Of a stretch of 64,000 nucleotides of DNA, positions 10,008 through 18,706 are shown piece by piece. Position 1 is the first letter of the stretch. Each line of letters opens with the position of its first letter. The notes below the pieces were generated by a model that had not been told where the DNA came from, made no database searches, and saw only the letters and a list, made by a program, of their open reading frames with translations. A program made the position numbers and the translations under genes. Source of the DNA: Paraburkholderia youngii (lineage in GTDB: Bacteria; Pseudomonadota; Gammaproteobacteria; Burkholderiales; Burkholderiaceae); assembly GCF_013366925.1 (NCBI RefSeq), contig NZ_JAALDK010000002.1, positions 992,001 to 1,056,000 of the forward strand. Reading direction: 5' to 3'.

Positions 10008-11078
10008 CTACAGCGCGCGCTCGCTTTTGCGGTCGAAAACGTGGACATGCTCGCTCGCGATGTCGAGACCCAAAGCCTCGCCGCTTTCGATCGCGCATAC
10101 CCCGGCTTGCGCAACCAGCACGGGCGCCGCAACGCCGTCGAGCTTCACCGTGACGAAGCTCATCGAACCGGTGGACTCCACCACGTCGACTACGCCACGC
10201 AGGCCTCCAGCGCCGCGCTGCAGACGCAGATGCTCGGGGCGCAGGCCGATCCATACTTCGGTGCCCGCCGGCAGAGAGCGGCCCAGCGCGAGCGTCTGCC
10301 CGCTCGCGCCGCCGAAATGCGCGCTGTGTCCGTCGGGACCGACTACGGCCTCGATGAAATTCATAGCCGGGGAACCGATGAAGCCCGCGACAAACCGGTT
10401 GGCCGGCCGGTGATACAGCACCAGCGGCGCGCCTTGTTGCTCGACTTGTCCCGCGCGCAGCACGACGACGTGATCGGCCATCGTCATCGCCTCGATCTGG
10501 TCGTGCGTGACGTATACCGAGGTCGCACCGAGACGTTGATGCAGCTTGCGGATCTCCGTGCGCATGTGCACGCGCAGCGCCGCATCGAGATTCGACAGTG
10601 GTTCGTCGAACAGAAACACCTTCGGATTGCGCACGATGGCACGGCCCATTGCGACGCGTTGGCGCTGTCCGCCCGACAGCTGGCGCGGCATGCGCGCGAG
10701 CAGATGGTCCAGCCCCAGCGTACGGGACACGCTGTCGATGCTTTCCCGGATCGCATGTGGCGCCGCGCGTCGCAGTCGCATCGAGTAGGACATGTTCTTT
10801 TCGATGTTCATGTGCGGGTAGAGCGCATAGCTTTGAAACACCATCGCGACATCGCGCTTGCGCGGCGGCACGTCGTTGACGACCTGGCCGTCGATGCGCA
10901 GCGTGCCGCCCGTGATCTGCTCAAGGCCGGCGATAGTGCGCAACAAGGTGGACTTGCCGCAACCCGATGGCCCAACCAGCGCGACGAAGCACCCTTGCGG
11001 CACACTGATATCGATGTCCTTCAAAATCTGAAGGGATCCGTAGCTCTTGCTCAGGCGCTCGATCTGTATGCGATCCAC
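10008..11078 (-). CDS. sugar ABC transporter ATPase (MalK/UgpC-like)
   Basis: ATP-binding subunit of a carbohydrate importer (356 residues). Walker A is GPSGCGKST, signature LSGGQRQR, Walker B VFLFDEPLSNLDAALR, with the MalK-type C-terminal OB domain (IGLRPEHLRL). The start at 11076-11078 is a GTG (VDRIQIERL) with GGAG seven bases upstream. The longer frame begins with TTG at 11108 and has no good site. It lies between the permease and the alpha-xylosidase genes on the same strand, so it should energise uptake of the alpha-xylosidase substrate. Confidence 0.9.
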   Translation of the reverse strand: MDRIQIERLSKSYGSLQILKDIDISVPQGCFVALVGPSGCGKSTLLRTIAGLEQITGGTLRIDGQVVNDVPPRKRDVAMVFQSYALYPHMNIEKNMSYSMRLRRAAPHAIRESIDSVSRTLGLDHLLARMPRQLSGGQRQRVAMGRAIVRNPKVFLFDEPLSNLDAALRVHMRTEIRKLHQRLGATSVYVTHDQIEAMTMADHVVVLRAGQVEQQGAPLVLYHRPANRFVAGFIGSPAMNFIEAVVGPDGHSAHFGGASGQTLALGRSLPAGTEVWIGLRPEHLRLQRGAGGLRGVVDVVESTGSMSFVTVKLDGVAAPVLVAQAGVCAIESGEALGLDIASEHVHVFDRKSERAL

Positions 11079-11122
11079 AGCGATTCTCCGACCGGCTCGC
11101 GCCGGCAAAAAAGAGGTATGCG

Positions 11123-11935
11123 TTACTTGAGCGCGCCGGCGGTCAGGCCCGCAACGATCCTGCGTTGCAGCAGCATGAAGACGACGAGGATAGGCGTAAC
11201 GAAGATCGCCGAGTACGTCATGATGCCGATCCAGTCGACCCTGGTTGCCCCGACGAAGGCGGCCAGGCCCACCGTGGCGGTTTGGTAACGGTCATCGAGA
11301 ATCAGTGAACGGGCGTAGACGTACTCGCCGAACGATTGCAGAAACACGAGGATTGCCGAGACCAGAATGCCGTTGACCGCAAGCGGCAAAATCACGCTAA
11401 AAAATGCCCGCATCGGCGACGCACCATCGACGAGCGCCGCATCGCGCATCTCACGCGGAACCTGCACGAAGCTCGGGCGGCACAGCACGATATAAAACGG
11501 CAGCGTTTTCGTGATCTGCGCGAGCACGACCGCGAAGCGAGGGGTATCGAGCAGACCGAGGCTTTTGAAGGCCGTGAAGATCGGCGTCACCATCAGGCTC
11601 GACGGCAGTGCCTGCAACACCAGCACCGTGAAAATCGCAAGGCTGGTCCAGCGGTTCTGCACGAACGCCAACGCATAGGCAGCGCCCGTGCCGAGCAGCA
11701 CCGTCACCGCCACGGTGCCGCACGCGGTCACGAACGAGTTCCACAGGAAGTTGCCCATGCCGCTGTCGCTGAACACCCGCCACAGGTGCGACTGCGGATG
11801 CTGCGGCCAGAACGTGGGCGGAAAGTGGAACATCTCGCCCGCGCTCTTGAACGCCGTGATGTACATCCAGTACAGCGGGAACAGATAGACCGCGGTCACG
11901 CACAGCGCGATGACGAACAGCACGTAGCGCTTCAT
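11123..11935 (-). CDS. sugar ABC transporter permease (MalG family)
   Basis: Inner-membrane subunit of 270 residues with about six transmembrane helices. The EAA loop is MRDAALVDGASPMRAFFSVILPLA, where the ATPase couples. MalG-type features are the N-terminal FPLYWMYITAFKS and C-terminal R-R-I-V-A-G-L-T-A-G-A-L-K, which ends many sugar permeases of this class. Its ATG is one base away from the stop of the preceding MalF-type permease gene, so both are translated from one message. Confidence 0.92.
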   Translation of the reverse strand: MKRYVLFVIALCVTAVYLFPLYWMYITAFKSAGEMFHFPPTFWPQHPQSHLWRVFSDSGMGNFLWNSFVTACGTVAVTVLLGTGAAYALAFVQNRWTSLAIFTVLVLQALPSSLMVTPIFTAFKSLGLLDTPRFAVVLAQITKTLPFYIVLCRPSFVQVPREMRDAALVDGASPMRAFFSVILPLAVNGILVSAILVFLQSFGEYVYARSLILDDRYQTATVGLAAFVGATRVDWIGIMTYSAIFVTPILVVFMLLQRRIVAGLTAGALK

Positions 11936-11936
11936 G

Positions 11937-12884
11937 TCAGACCATCCTTTCGTTGCGCGTCGAGCGCACGTAGATCACCGCGACGATCAGCACGAGCACC
12001 AGCATCATCGTGGCGACCGCGGAGCCCGCCGAGACCTCGAATGTCTGCAGCGACAACTGCCACGACCAGAACTGCGCGACCTGCGACGAGTTGGCCGGAC
12101 CGCCCTGCGTCAGCGCCGCGATCAGGTCGAACTGCTGCATCGTCATGATTGCGCCTAGCGCGATCACCGCGCCCAGCGTGGCTTTCATCATCGGCAGCGT
12201 GATGCCGGTGAAACGTTGCAGCGCGTTCGCGCCGTCGAGTTCGGCCGCTTCGTACAGGTCCGCCGGAATCGCCGCGAGCCCGACCGACAGCAGCAGCATG
12301 TTGAACGGCACGCCGAGCCAGACGTTGGCTGCGATCACGGCATACAGTGACCAGCGAGGATCGGACAGCCAGAAGATCTTTTCGTCGAGCACGTGCATTT
12401 GCATCAGCACATGGTTGAGCACACCGTAGTCGCCGGCGAAGATCAGCTTCCAGATCACGCCGACCACCAGCCCCGGCATGATCCATCCGGCGAGAAACAG
12501 GCCGCGCATCAGGCTCGCGAACGGGAAGTCCTGCGCAAACAGCAGCGCCAGCAGGAAGCCGATCGACACCTGGAACGTCAGCGACAGTCCGACGAACAGC
12601 GCCGTGTTCACGGCTACCTGATGCATCTCCGGACGGCTGAACACATCGCGGTAATTCGCGAGTCCGACGAACGGACGCAGCAACGTGGCAGGCGCCATCA
12701 GATCGACCTGCTGAAACGACAGCACGATGTTGTAGACGAGCGGCAGCCCGGCAAAGACCAGCAGATACAGCAGGGCGAACACCGCCAGCGAGATCTCGAA
12801 GGCGTGAGCGCGCGGAATGCGGCTCAAGACCCCGGGGGCCTGGTCGGACGGGGCACGGCGTGACAGTGTGTTCATGGCGTTCAT
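11937..12884 (-). CDS. sugar ABC transporter permease (MalF family)
   Basis: First membrane subunit of the alpha-xyloside importer, 315 residues from the ATG at 12882-12884; a second ATG three codons later is also possible. The EAA motif appears in DLYEAAELDGANALQRFTGITLPMM. Six helices are expected, starting at FEISLAVFALLYLLVFAGLPLVYN. The open frame extends far upstream into the binding-protein gene, but that extension is antiframe noise. It follows the binding-protein stop by 83 bases. Confidence 0.9.
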   Translation of the reverse strand: MNAMNTLSRRAPSDQAPGVLSRIPRAHAFEISLAVFALLYLLVFAGLPLVYNIVLSFQQVDLMAPATLLRPFVGLANYRDVFSRPEMHQVAVNTALFVGLSLTFQVSIGFLLALLFAQDFPFASLMRGLFLAGWIMPGLVVGVIWKLIFAGDYGVLNHVLMQMHVLDEKIFWLSDPRWSLYAVIAANVWLGVPFNMLLLSVGLAAIPADLYEAAELDGANALQRFTGITLPMMKATLGAVIALGAIMTMQQFDLIAALTQGGPANSSQVAQFWSWQLSLQTFEVSAGSAVATMMLVLVLIVAVIYVRSTRNERMV

Positions 12885-12967
12885 CGCTCGAAGACGGGAC
12901 AGCGTCCGAGGGCGGCCGGCGCCGGACGCCCAGCGCACGGCCACCTCGATCGGATCCTTCGCAATGC

Positions 12968-14179
12968 CTAGTTCTGGACTTCCTGCACGGTCTTTGCCGC
13001 TGCCGCCATCGCCTGTTGCGGCGTGGCCTGATGCGTGATCACGGATTGGATCGCATCGGAGATCGCCTTCGAAATTTTCGGCCACTGCGGGTTCGGTCCG
13101 CGCGGACGGGCGTACTGCATCTGCTCGTTGAAGACCTGATACGCCTGCGGCCATTTCGGGCTCTGCGTATCGGTGTCTTTCGACGGCGGCTGCATGCCGA
13201 AGTCGTTCCAGTTCCGGTCGCGCTGCGCGTACATGTATTCGAGGAACTGGAAGGCCGTATCCGGGTTCTTCGCACCGCGCAGGATCGCGTGATTCTGCTC
13301 GCCCAGCGCCGATGCGCGTGGGCCGCCCGCCTTCTCGACCGGCAGCAGCGCGACGCCCCACTTGAACTTGGCGCCCTTGTCGACGGCGCTCAGCTCCCAC
13401 GGACCGTCGATGTCGATCGCGGCATTGCCGTTGATGAACGTGGCGGCCGCCTCCGACTGGCTATGCGTGAGCGTGTCCTGCGACGCGACCTTGTTGTCCA
13501 GCAGCTTTTGCCAGAAGGCCGCCGCCCGAGCCGCGCCCGGATCGTTCAAACGGTTCCAGTCGGCGCCCGCCGCCTGAACGAACGGCAGGAACTGGAACAC
13601 GCCCTCTTCGGTGTTGATCGCAGAAAACGCCAGCCCGTACACGCCCTTCTTCGCGTCGGTCAGCTTCTGCGCGTCGGTGTACAGCTCGTCCCACGTCTGC
13701 GGCGGGTGCTCGGGATCGAGTCCCGCGGCCTTGAACATGTCCTTGTTGTAGTACATGGCCAGCGTGTTCGTGCCGCGCGGAATCGCATACACCTTGCTGT
13801 TCCAGGTGGCATTCTTCAGCGGCCCTGGGAAGATCGTCTTAGCGTCGATTACCTTCGACTTCGCGAGGTATGGCCCGAGATCGAGCAGCGCATTCTTCGA
13901 AGCGAACATCGCCGTGTTCGGGTTGTCGATCGGCACGACGTCCGGCATGTTGCCGGACATCACGGCGCGCATGGTTTCGTCGTTGAGCGCAGCGAAGCCC
14001 ACCTTGCGGATCTGCAGATGGACATCGGGATGCAGCTTCGCGAATTCCTGCGCCATCTTCGCGGTGTAATCGTCGGGCTCGTCCACGGCCCAGACCGACA
14101 GCGACGCCGCATGCAACGGCGCGCAGGAAAGCGAGAATGCCAGACCGATCGCCGCGGATGCGGCAAGTAGCTTCTTCAT
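12968..14179 (-). CDS. sugar ABC transporter periplasmic binding protein
   Basis: Extracytoplasmic sugar-binding protein (SBP_bac_1 class), 403 residues. The signal peptide covers residues 1-24 (MKKLLAAS ... APLHA-ASLS). Features include WAVDEPDDYTAKMAQEFAKLHPDV near the N-terminus and the ligand-contact region NAAIDIDGPWELSAV. The ATG at 14177-14179 has GGAGACAGC directly upstream. It is the first structural gene of the alpha-xyloside operon and lies 122 bases downstream of a perfect LacI-type palindrome. Substrate identity (isoprimeverose or other xyloside) is inferred from the GH31 gene only. Confidence 0.9.
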   Translation of the reverse strand: MKKLLAASAAIGLAFSLSCAPLHAASLSVWAVDEPDDYTAKMAQEFAKLHPDVHLQIRKVGFAALNDETMRAVMSGNMPDVVPIDNPNTAMFASKNALLDLGPYLAKSKVIDAKTIFPGPLKNATWNSKVYAIPRGTNTLAMYYNKDMFKAAGLDPEHPPQTWDELYTDAQKLTDAKKGVYGLAFSAINTEEGVFQFLPFVQAAGADWNRLNDPGAARAAAFWQKLLDNKVASQDTLTHSQSEAAATFINGNAAIDIDGPWELSAVDKGAKFKWGVALLPVEKAGGPRASALGEQNHAILRGAKNPDTAFQFLEYMYAQRDRNWNDFGMQPPSKDTDTQSPKWPQAYQVFNEQMQYARPRGPNPQWPKISKAISDAIQSVITHQATPQQAMAAAAKTVQEVQN

Positions 14180-14301
14180 GCTGTCTCCGTTTTTGCGCGC
14201 CGCGACCGCGCTTTGTCCAGGTTTCTTCTTCGTCGGGCTGTGCGGGAGCCGTCTCGTTCGGTGGGCGCAGCAGCACGCTCGTTCGCGCCGTTGCGACCGG
14301 A

Positions 14302-14323
14302 GTTCCGGAAACGTTTCCGGAAC
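14302..14323. promoter_or_regulatory. 22-bp perfect palindrome, likely LacI-family operator
   Basis: The half-site GTTCCGGAAAC is followed directly by its exact complement GTTTCCGGAAC. The central CG flanked by AAA/TTT is the usual centre of LacI/GalR-family operators. It lies between the LacI gene (stop at 14462) and the binding-protein gene (start 14179) and is the only such palindrome noticed in the intergenic region of 282 bases. Inferred role: repression of the alpha-xyloside operon in the absence of inducer. Confidence 0.75.
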
Positions 14324-14461
14324 CGCTTGAATGATCGTCCGGGCGGGAGGTGTCGTCAAGCAGCCCACGAAAATCGCAACTGCATTTGGCGCAAACCACA
14401 ATGCGCGCCGGCGCGGCGAGGACCGTGTGGCACGCAGCTCGCGATGCGTGCGGGCCGATTG

Positions 14462-15499
14462 CTATCTGGCTGCCGGGGACGCAGCGTCGTCGTTGTCGCG
14501 CAGGGCCAGCGGCCACAGCACCGGCTCGCGCTCGGCGCGATAGGTGTCGGCAAGCTCGGGAAGCTGGGCGAGCAGCGCTCGTGCGAGGCGCTGGCCCAGT
14601 CCACGGGCATCCAGCGTAAACCCGCTCAAAGGCGGCGCAAGGTATTCCGACACCTCGCCGGCCAGCACCCCGGCCGAAATCGCCAGATCGCGGCCCGGCA
14701 CCTGGCCCATTTCGTGAAGCTTCCGATAGGCGCCGATCGCCATGCAGTCGCTCTGGAACATCAGCGCGTCCGGCGCGTCGTCGAGAGCGAGCAGCGCCTC
14801 GGTCGCCAGATACCCGCCGCGCTCGGACAGCCGGTTGCGCTGCACGTATCCCGCGGGCACTTCGAGCCCGTGCTTCTTCATCGCCTTCTTCCATGCACGC
14901 AAATAGATGTGCGCCTGCATGGCGTCGCCGTCGGGGACCGCCAGCGCGATGCGTCGATGTCCGCCTGCCACGAGTCGAGCGACACCCGCGGCAGCGGCCG
15001 CTTCGAAGTCGAGATCGATCCACGTGTGCTCGCCGCCCGACTCGCTGCGGCCCAACGCGACGAATGGAAAATTACGACTCGCGACATAGTCGAGCCGCTC
15101 GTCGTGCCGCCGCGTGCCGGCGAGAATCACGCCGTCCACCTGGCGGCGATCGACGATGCGCCGCAGCCGCGCGAACTCGTCGTCCCAGGACTCGCTCGAG
15201 TACATGACGAGGTCCATGCCATGCTGCGACAGAACCGATTGCAATCCGTCGGCCAGCCTCATGAAGATGCCGAGGGTGTAGGTCTCTTCTTCACGTCGCA
15301 CCGGTAGCATCAGGCCGACGATGTCCAGCCGGCCCCGGCGCAGACTCGCCGCGGACTTGCTGGGTGCGTAGCCGAGTTCGAGTGCCGCGGCGCGGACGCG
15401 TTCGCGTGTCTTGGCGCTGACCTCGTCGGCGTCGTTCAGGGCGCGCGAAACAGTCGAAATGGACAGCTTGAGCTCTCTGGCTAATTCCCGAATATCCAT
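14462..15499 (-). CDS. LacI-family transcriptional regulator of the alpha-xyloside operon
   Basis: Repressor of 345 residues. The N-terminal LacI helix-turn-helix is MDIRELARELKLSISTVSRALNDADEVSAKTRERV with the hinge ALELGYAPSKSAASLRRG. The rest is a periplasmic-binding-protein-like effector domain, with DGVILAGTRRHDERLDYVA and SDCMAIGAYRKLHEMG as typical segments. The start at 15497-15499 fits the family N-terminus; the open frame continues upstream without homology. It is upstream of and codirectional with the sugar importer genes, and the palindrome at 14302-14323 is its probable target. Confidence 0.92.
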   Translation of the reverse strand: MDIRELARELKLSISTVSRALNDADEVSAKTRERVRAAALELGYAPSKSAASLRRGRLDIVGLMLPVRREEETYTLGIFMRLADGLQSVLSQHGMDLVMYSSESWDDEFARLRRIVDRRQVDGVILAGTRRHDERLDYVASRNFPFVALGRSESGGEHTWIDLDFEAAAAAGVARLVAGGHRRIALAVPDGDAMQAHIYLRAWKKAMKKHGLEVPAGYVQRNRLSERGGYLATEALLALDDAPDALMFQSDCMAIGAYRKLHEMGQVPGRDLAISAGVLAGEVSEYLAPPLSGFTLDARGLGQRLARALLAQLPELADTYRAEREPVLWPLALRDNDDAASPAAR

Positions 15500-15854
15500 G
15501 CGCCTGTCTATCGATGAAGGAAATCTGCCCGGGCCGGCGGAGCGAGCCCGATGCGGGAGGCCATAACGGTACGTCACTGGAGGGCTGCTGTCGAGACTCG
15601 GGTTGCGGGGGGAGAGGTCGGTCCCGGGCTTCAACGTATTGCCAGCTTTGCAGCGATGCCCGATCCGCCCTGGCCTTCTCCCGCAAATCGCAAATTTACA
15701 TGCGGCGACAGGTGCGAGCCAACGAACGCCCACATACTCGAAAAGGAGCTTTTGGACAGGTCGCGCAGCGCGCCTCCTGCAAGACTCAATATGAGGTTTT
15801 TTAAGATGGCGTCCTGTTGCACAATCGGGCCTCCTTGACTGACTGTGAGGCGCG
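15500..15854. other. intergenic region upstream of the toxin-like gene
   Basis: This stretch of 355 bases between the LacI gene and the toxin-like gene holds no supportable ORF, RNA or repeat. Its last 120 bases are less GC-rich than the flanks and could carry the promoter of the gene at 15855. Confidence 0.4.
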
Positions 15855-16628
15855 ATGACTTCACTTTCCCTCGGTTCTTTCCATGAGGTCCGTGAAAGGC
15901 GGCACGGACATTTCTTCTCGATCAGTCTTTACAGATCGTTCAACCTTCACATCGAATCTAACTGGTTGTTTGACGTCGACCGGTGGTTCCATTTTGCATT
16001 GCCGGCGAGCGTGCCCCGCGAAGCACACGACGACATTGTGCAGGGCATGGAGGAAGCGCGCGCAGCATGGCTGCGATATAGCCCATCCATGCTGCTGTCA
16101 CTCCAGTCGTACGAGTTGCGCGATATGCTCGGCCGGAGTGGCAACCGCTTTCATATGTACAGGATGAGAGACCATGGGGTTGCCAAAGCCCTGTACAACG
16201 AAGTGAAGGACGGCAGTCTGATCTTCGTCCCTGAGCGCGACGAGATGCGCAAGTGCGTGCGGGCCATACGAGAGCAGCGAGAAAAGGCCTCACAGTCCGA
16301 CTCCGCGCGCGCGCAGCAACCGGACCGCGCGGACATGCCAAGGTCGCTCTATGGCAACGGACCGCGCGTGCCGCAGAACCTCGGCAATGCACAGCCGTTC
16401 GACTATCAGCCCGATATGCCGGATGGTGACGGGGTGCAGGTCGCGGGTAGCGAAGGTACGCCGCGCAACAATCAGGCGCAAAACAGGCAGTTCAAGGCCG
16501 TTGTAAGAGCGTTGGGTCTGAATAAAGATCAAGCCTAGCGACTTCATCGAGAAACCAGTAGACAGGGCTTTGGCTATCACGAGATGCTAGAGCGCGGGCG
16601 GGAAATGTTCGGAGATGGTGATGACTGA
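15855..16628 (+). pseudogene. toxin-like protein gene interrupted by an in-frame TAG near its C-terminus
   Basis: The open part runs to a TAG at 16536-16538 (227 residues). Reading on in the same frame gives RLHRETSRQGFGYHEM and LERGREMFG, then TGA at 16626-16628. Together with NRQFKAVVRALGLNKDQA before the stop, this rebuilds a tail of the LHDEISGQGYGYHEI type that I remember from C-termini of bacterial polymorphic toxins. A CAG-to-TAG change would explain the break. Residues 1-150 I do not recognise; a linker rich in Pro, Gln and Asn follows. The extended frame overlaps the start of the next gene, as toxin and immunity genes often do. The ribosome binding site before 15855 is weak. Truncated but functional protein is an alternative. 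Confidence 0.6.
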
Positions 16629-17103
16629 TATTAAGGCAGAAATTACGAAGCGGCTTGCCGTGCTTGTTGGGCTCGAGGTGAGTTGGGTCAGTCATGCGGG
16701 AGACATGCTCACCATGCAGTTTGGTCCCCAAAGGCGGTATACGCTCGGGGGCGAAGAGCACGAGGATGGAGCGTGGGCGCTCCACGTGCAATGTGCCTGG
16801 CAGATCAAGCGAGATGGATTAACCGTAGCAACACGGGAAGATCTGCGCGGCTCTGATGAAAAAGCGCACGACACGGCCAGGCGCTTGCACGAAATGCTCG
16901 TAACGCAAGAGCTTTTCAAGTGCGCGGACGCATCGGCAGACGACGCGGGCGGCATCGTCGTTTTGTTCTCGCGAGGGTATCGCCTTGTGGTGATTCCAGA
17001 CGGAATCGAAGATGACGAGGACTGGCGCCTTTTCGCGCCCAGCGTCGATGAGAAGCACTTCGTGATCGAGGGTGGCAAGGTCGATCCCTGGTCGTTGTCG
17101 TGA
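16615..17103 (+). CDS. hypothetical protein, probable immunity partner of the preceding toxin-like gene
   Basis: Cytosolic-looking protein of 160-162 residues, without signal peptide or membrane segment, acidic overall (for example GIEDDEDWRLFAP). I do not recognise a domain. The ATG at 16621 lies inside the reconstructed end of the toxin-like gene (TGA at 16626-16628), which implies translational coupling; an ATG at 16615 is the alternative start. Small acidic proteins encoded directly after polymorphic toxins are usually immunity proteins, so this role is inferred from position. Base composition is less GC-rich than the operons on both sides. Confidence 0.6.
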   Translation: MVMTDIKAEITKRLAVLVGLEVSWVSHAGDMLTMQFGPQRRYTLGGEEHEDGAWALHVQCAWQIKRDGLTVATREDLRGSDEKAHDTARRLHEMLVTQELFKCADASADDAGGIVVLFSRGYRLVVIPDGIEDDEDWRLFAPSVDEKHFVIEGGKVDPWSLS

Positions 17104-17135
17104 CGGCGCGATGTTATCGAGCGAAGTCGCGTCGG

Positions 17136-17468
17136 CTACGGATTCAACACCACCCACCCGTCCCCATCGACCGCAATCTTCACCGCATCGAGGCTCGCCC
17201 CCGCGCACGGCCCCTCGATACAGCGTCCATCTTCGAAGCGAAACAACGCGCTGTGATGCGCGCACATCAACACCTGCGATCGATAGCACAGCACATAGCC
17301 GGGCTCGAAATCGAGCGGCACAGAAAAATGCGGGCAACGGTTCGCGTAAGCCCACACCTGCTCGCCCCGCCGCACCACCACGACGGGCACGCCGGCGGCC
17401 GTTGCATCGACGACCCGCGCGCCGCCATCGGGCACGTCGGCGAGCGGACATAGCGGCGTTTCGTTCAT
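17136..17468 (-). CDS. Rieske 2Fe-2S ferredoxin
   Basis: Stand-alone Rieske ferredoxin of 110 residues. The cluster ligands are C45-P-H47 and C69-x2-H72 (NRCPHF ... MCAHHSA), correctly spaced. No other domain is present. It is the last gene of the hydroquinone operon, starting four bases after the YciI-like gene ends. There is no Rieske oxygenase or ferredoxin reductase in the cluster, so its partner is unclear. It may reduce a dioxygenase centre or serve an oxygenase encoded elsewhere. Confidence 0.88.
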   Translation of the reverse strand: MNETPLCPLADVPDGGARVVDATAAGVPVVVVRRGEQVWAYANRCPHFSVPLDFEPGYVLCYRSQVLMCAHHSALFRFEDGRCIEGPCAGASLDAVKIAVDGDGWVVLNP

Positions 17469-17471
17469 CGC

Positions 17472-17783
17472 TCAGACTCTCCGTTCCGGGTTGCCGAGGC
17501 TCCAGTCCCACGGGCGAATCTCCACGCAATCGAACAGTCCTGCCTGCATGTACGGATCGTTGCTGACGAACTCCATCACGTCGTCGATACGCTCTGCTTC
17601 GACGACCAGCAACGTGCCATTCATCGCATCGCATTGCGGCGCGAGCGTCGGACCACCAAGGCGCACGAGCACGCCGCGATGGGTACCGCCGCGCAGCCAC
17701 GTGCGATGCACCGGACGCACCCGTTCGCGCACTTCGCGCATGCCGGGCTTGTCGGTCGCGAATACCGCGAAAAAACGTGCCAT
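17472..17783 (-). CDS. YciI-like protein
   Basis: Small protein of 103 residues of the YciI/dimeric ferredoxin-like fold: ARFFAVFATDKPGM at the start, NDPYMQAGLFDCVEIRPWDW at the end. YciI relatives often sit in aromatic degradation operons and some have dehalogenase or muconolactone-isomerase-like activity; no specific reaction can be assigned. Two starts are possible: ATG at 17783 (nine bases after GGAG) or ATG at 17789 (too close to it), so 17783 is used. It lies between the hydroxyquinol dioxygenase and Rieske genes. Confidence 0.8.
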   Translation of the reverse strand: MARFFAVFATDKPGMREVRERVRPVHRTWLRGGTHRGVLVRLGGPTLAPQCDAMNGTLLVVEAERIDDVMEFVSNDPYMQAGLFDCVEIRPWDWSLGNPERRV

Positions 17784-17788
17784 CGCCA

Positions 17789-18661
17789 TCAGCTCCGATC
17801 GAGGATGAAGTCGTAGCGCGCTTCGCGGAACGGTCCATCGAAACCGAAGCGGCGCGCGAGTTCGTGATCCGCGGGGCACTCGCGATAATCGACCATCAGC
17901 GACGGCTTCACGCCGAACACCGCGTCCGAACCCAGATAAGGGTCTTCGCGATCGAACACATGCGTGACGAGCGTACGATGCCCCGGCGCGTCGATCATGA
18001 AGTGCAGATGCGCGGGTCGCCACGGATGCCGTCCGGTCGCTTCGAGCATGCGGCCGACCGGCCCGTCGGTCGGAATCGGATAGCTGACCGGCACGATCGT
18101 CGAAATCGCGTAGCGGCCTTCGGCGTCGGTGCGAAAACGTCCGCGCAGATTGCCGTGCGGCTGCTCGGTGTCCTGCCCCGAGTACATGCCGTTCCCGGCG
18201 GTCTGCCAGACGTCGAGCACCGCGTTCGCAAGCGGCTCGCCGTCCGTCGACAGCACGCGCCCATGCACGAGCGCGGGTGTGCCGGGCGTGAACGCGATGT
18301 TCTCGCCATACGCGCGCTCGGGCATGCCGCGAATGTAGAACGGGCCAAATACAGTAGTGTCGGTGGCGCCCGTCGCCAGACGATGGTTGATCGCGTCGAC
18401 CAGCATCGATACGCCGAGCGTATCCGACAGCAGGATGAATTCCTGGCGCACGAGGTCGTCGCACATCTTGCCGGTGTCGGTCAGAAAGCGAATAGCCGTC
18501 ATCCATTCGGCCTCGGTCGGCTCGACTTCGCGCACGAATGCATGCATGTGCCGCACGAGGCTTTGCATCAGCGTGCGCAGCCGATCGTCGGGTGTGCCGG
18601 CGAAGCTTGCTACCACCTGCTCGGTCAGGGCCTGCTCGGCCTCTTTGCTGTCTGTCGACAT
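17789..18661 (-). CDS. pnpG: hydroxyquinol 1,2-dioxygenase (intradiol ring cleavage)
   Basis: Fe(III) intradiol dioxygenase of 290 residues that opens hydroxyquinol (1,2,4-trihydroxybenzene) to maleylacetate. The iron ligands appear as Tyr in TVFGPFYIRG, Tyr in VSYPIP, and His pair in HPWRPAHLHF. The N-terminal helical dimerisation domain of catechol dioxygenases is present (residues 10-100). The start at 18661 follows GGAGGA; an ATG four codons earlier lacks a site. Gene order next to maleylacetate reductase supports hydroxyquinol rather than catechol as substrate. Symbol by analogy with p-nitrophenol clusters. Confidence 0.85.
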   Translation of the reverse strand: MSTDSKEAEQALTEQVVASFAGTPDDRLRTLMQSLVRHMHAFVREVEPTEAEWMTAIRFLTDTGKMCDDLVRQEFILLSDTLGVSMLVDAINHRLATGATDTTVFGPFYIRGMPERAYGENIAFTPGTPALVHGRVLSTDGEPLANAVLDVWQTAGNGMYSGQDTEQPHGNLRGRFRTDAEGRYAISTIVPVSYPIPTDGPVGRMLEATGRHPWRPAHLHFMIDAPGHRTLVTHVFDREDPYLGSDAVFGVKPSLMVDYRECPADHELARRFGFDGPFREARYDFILDRS

Positions 18662-18706
18662 GTCTTCCTCCATCGATTGTTCTGGCGGCGCTGCGTTGCC
18701 CGGCGC

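Noticed and set aside
7761..11288. Open frame of 1175 codons on the plus strand across the alpha-xylosidase and ATPase genes
   Set aside because: It is antisense to two well supported genes, has no recognisable domain, an Arg/His/Ala-rich composition typical of GC-rich shadow frames, and no ribosome binding site.
15855..16538. Calling the toxin-like gene an intact 227-residue protein
   Set aside because: The motif continues in frame after the TAG and ends in a coupled overlap with the next gene, so an interrupted gene is the simpler reading, although not proven.
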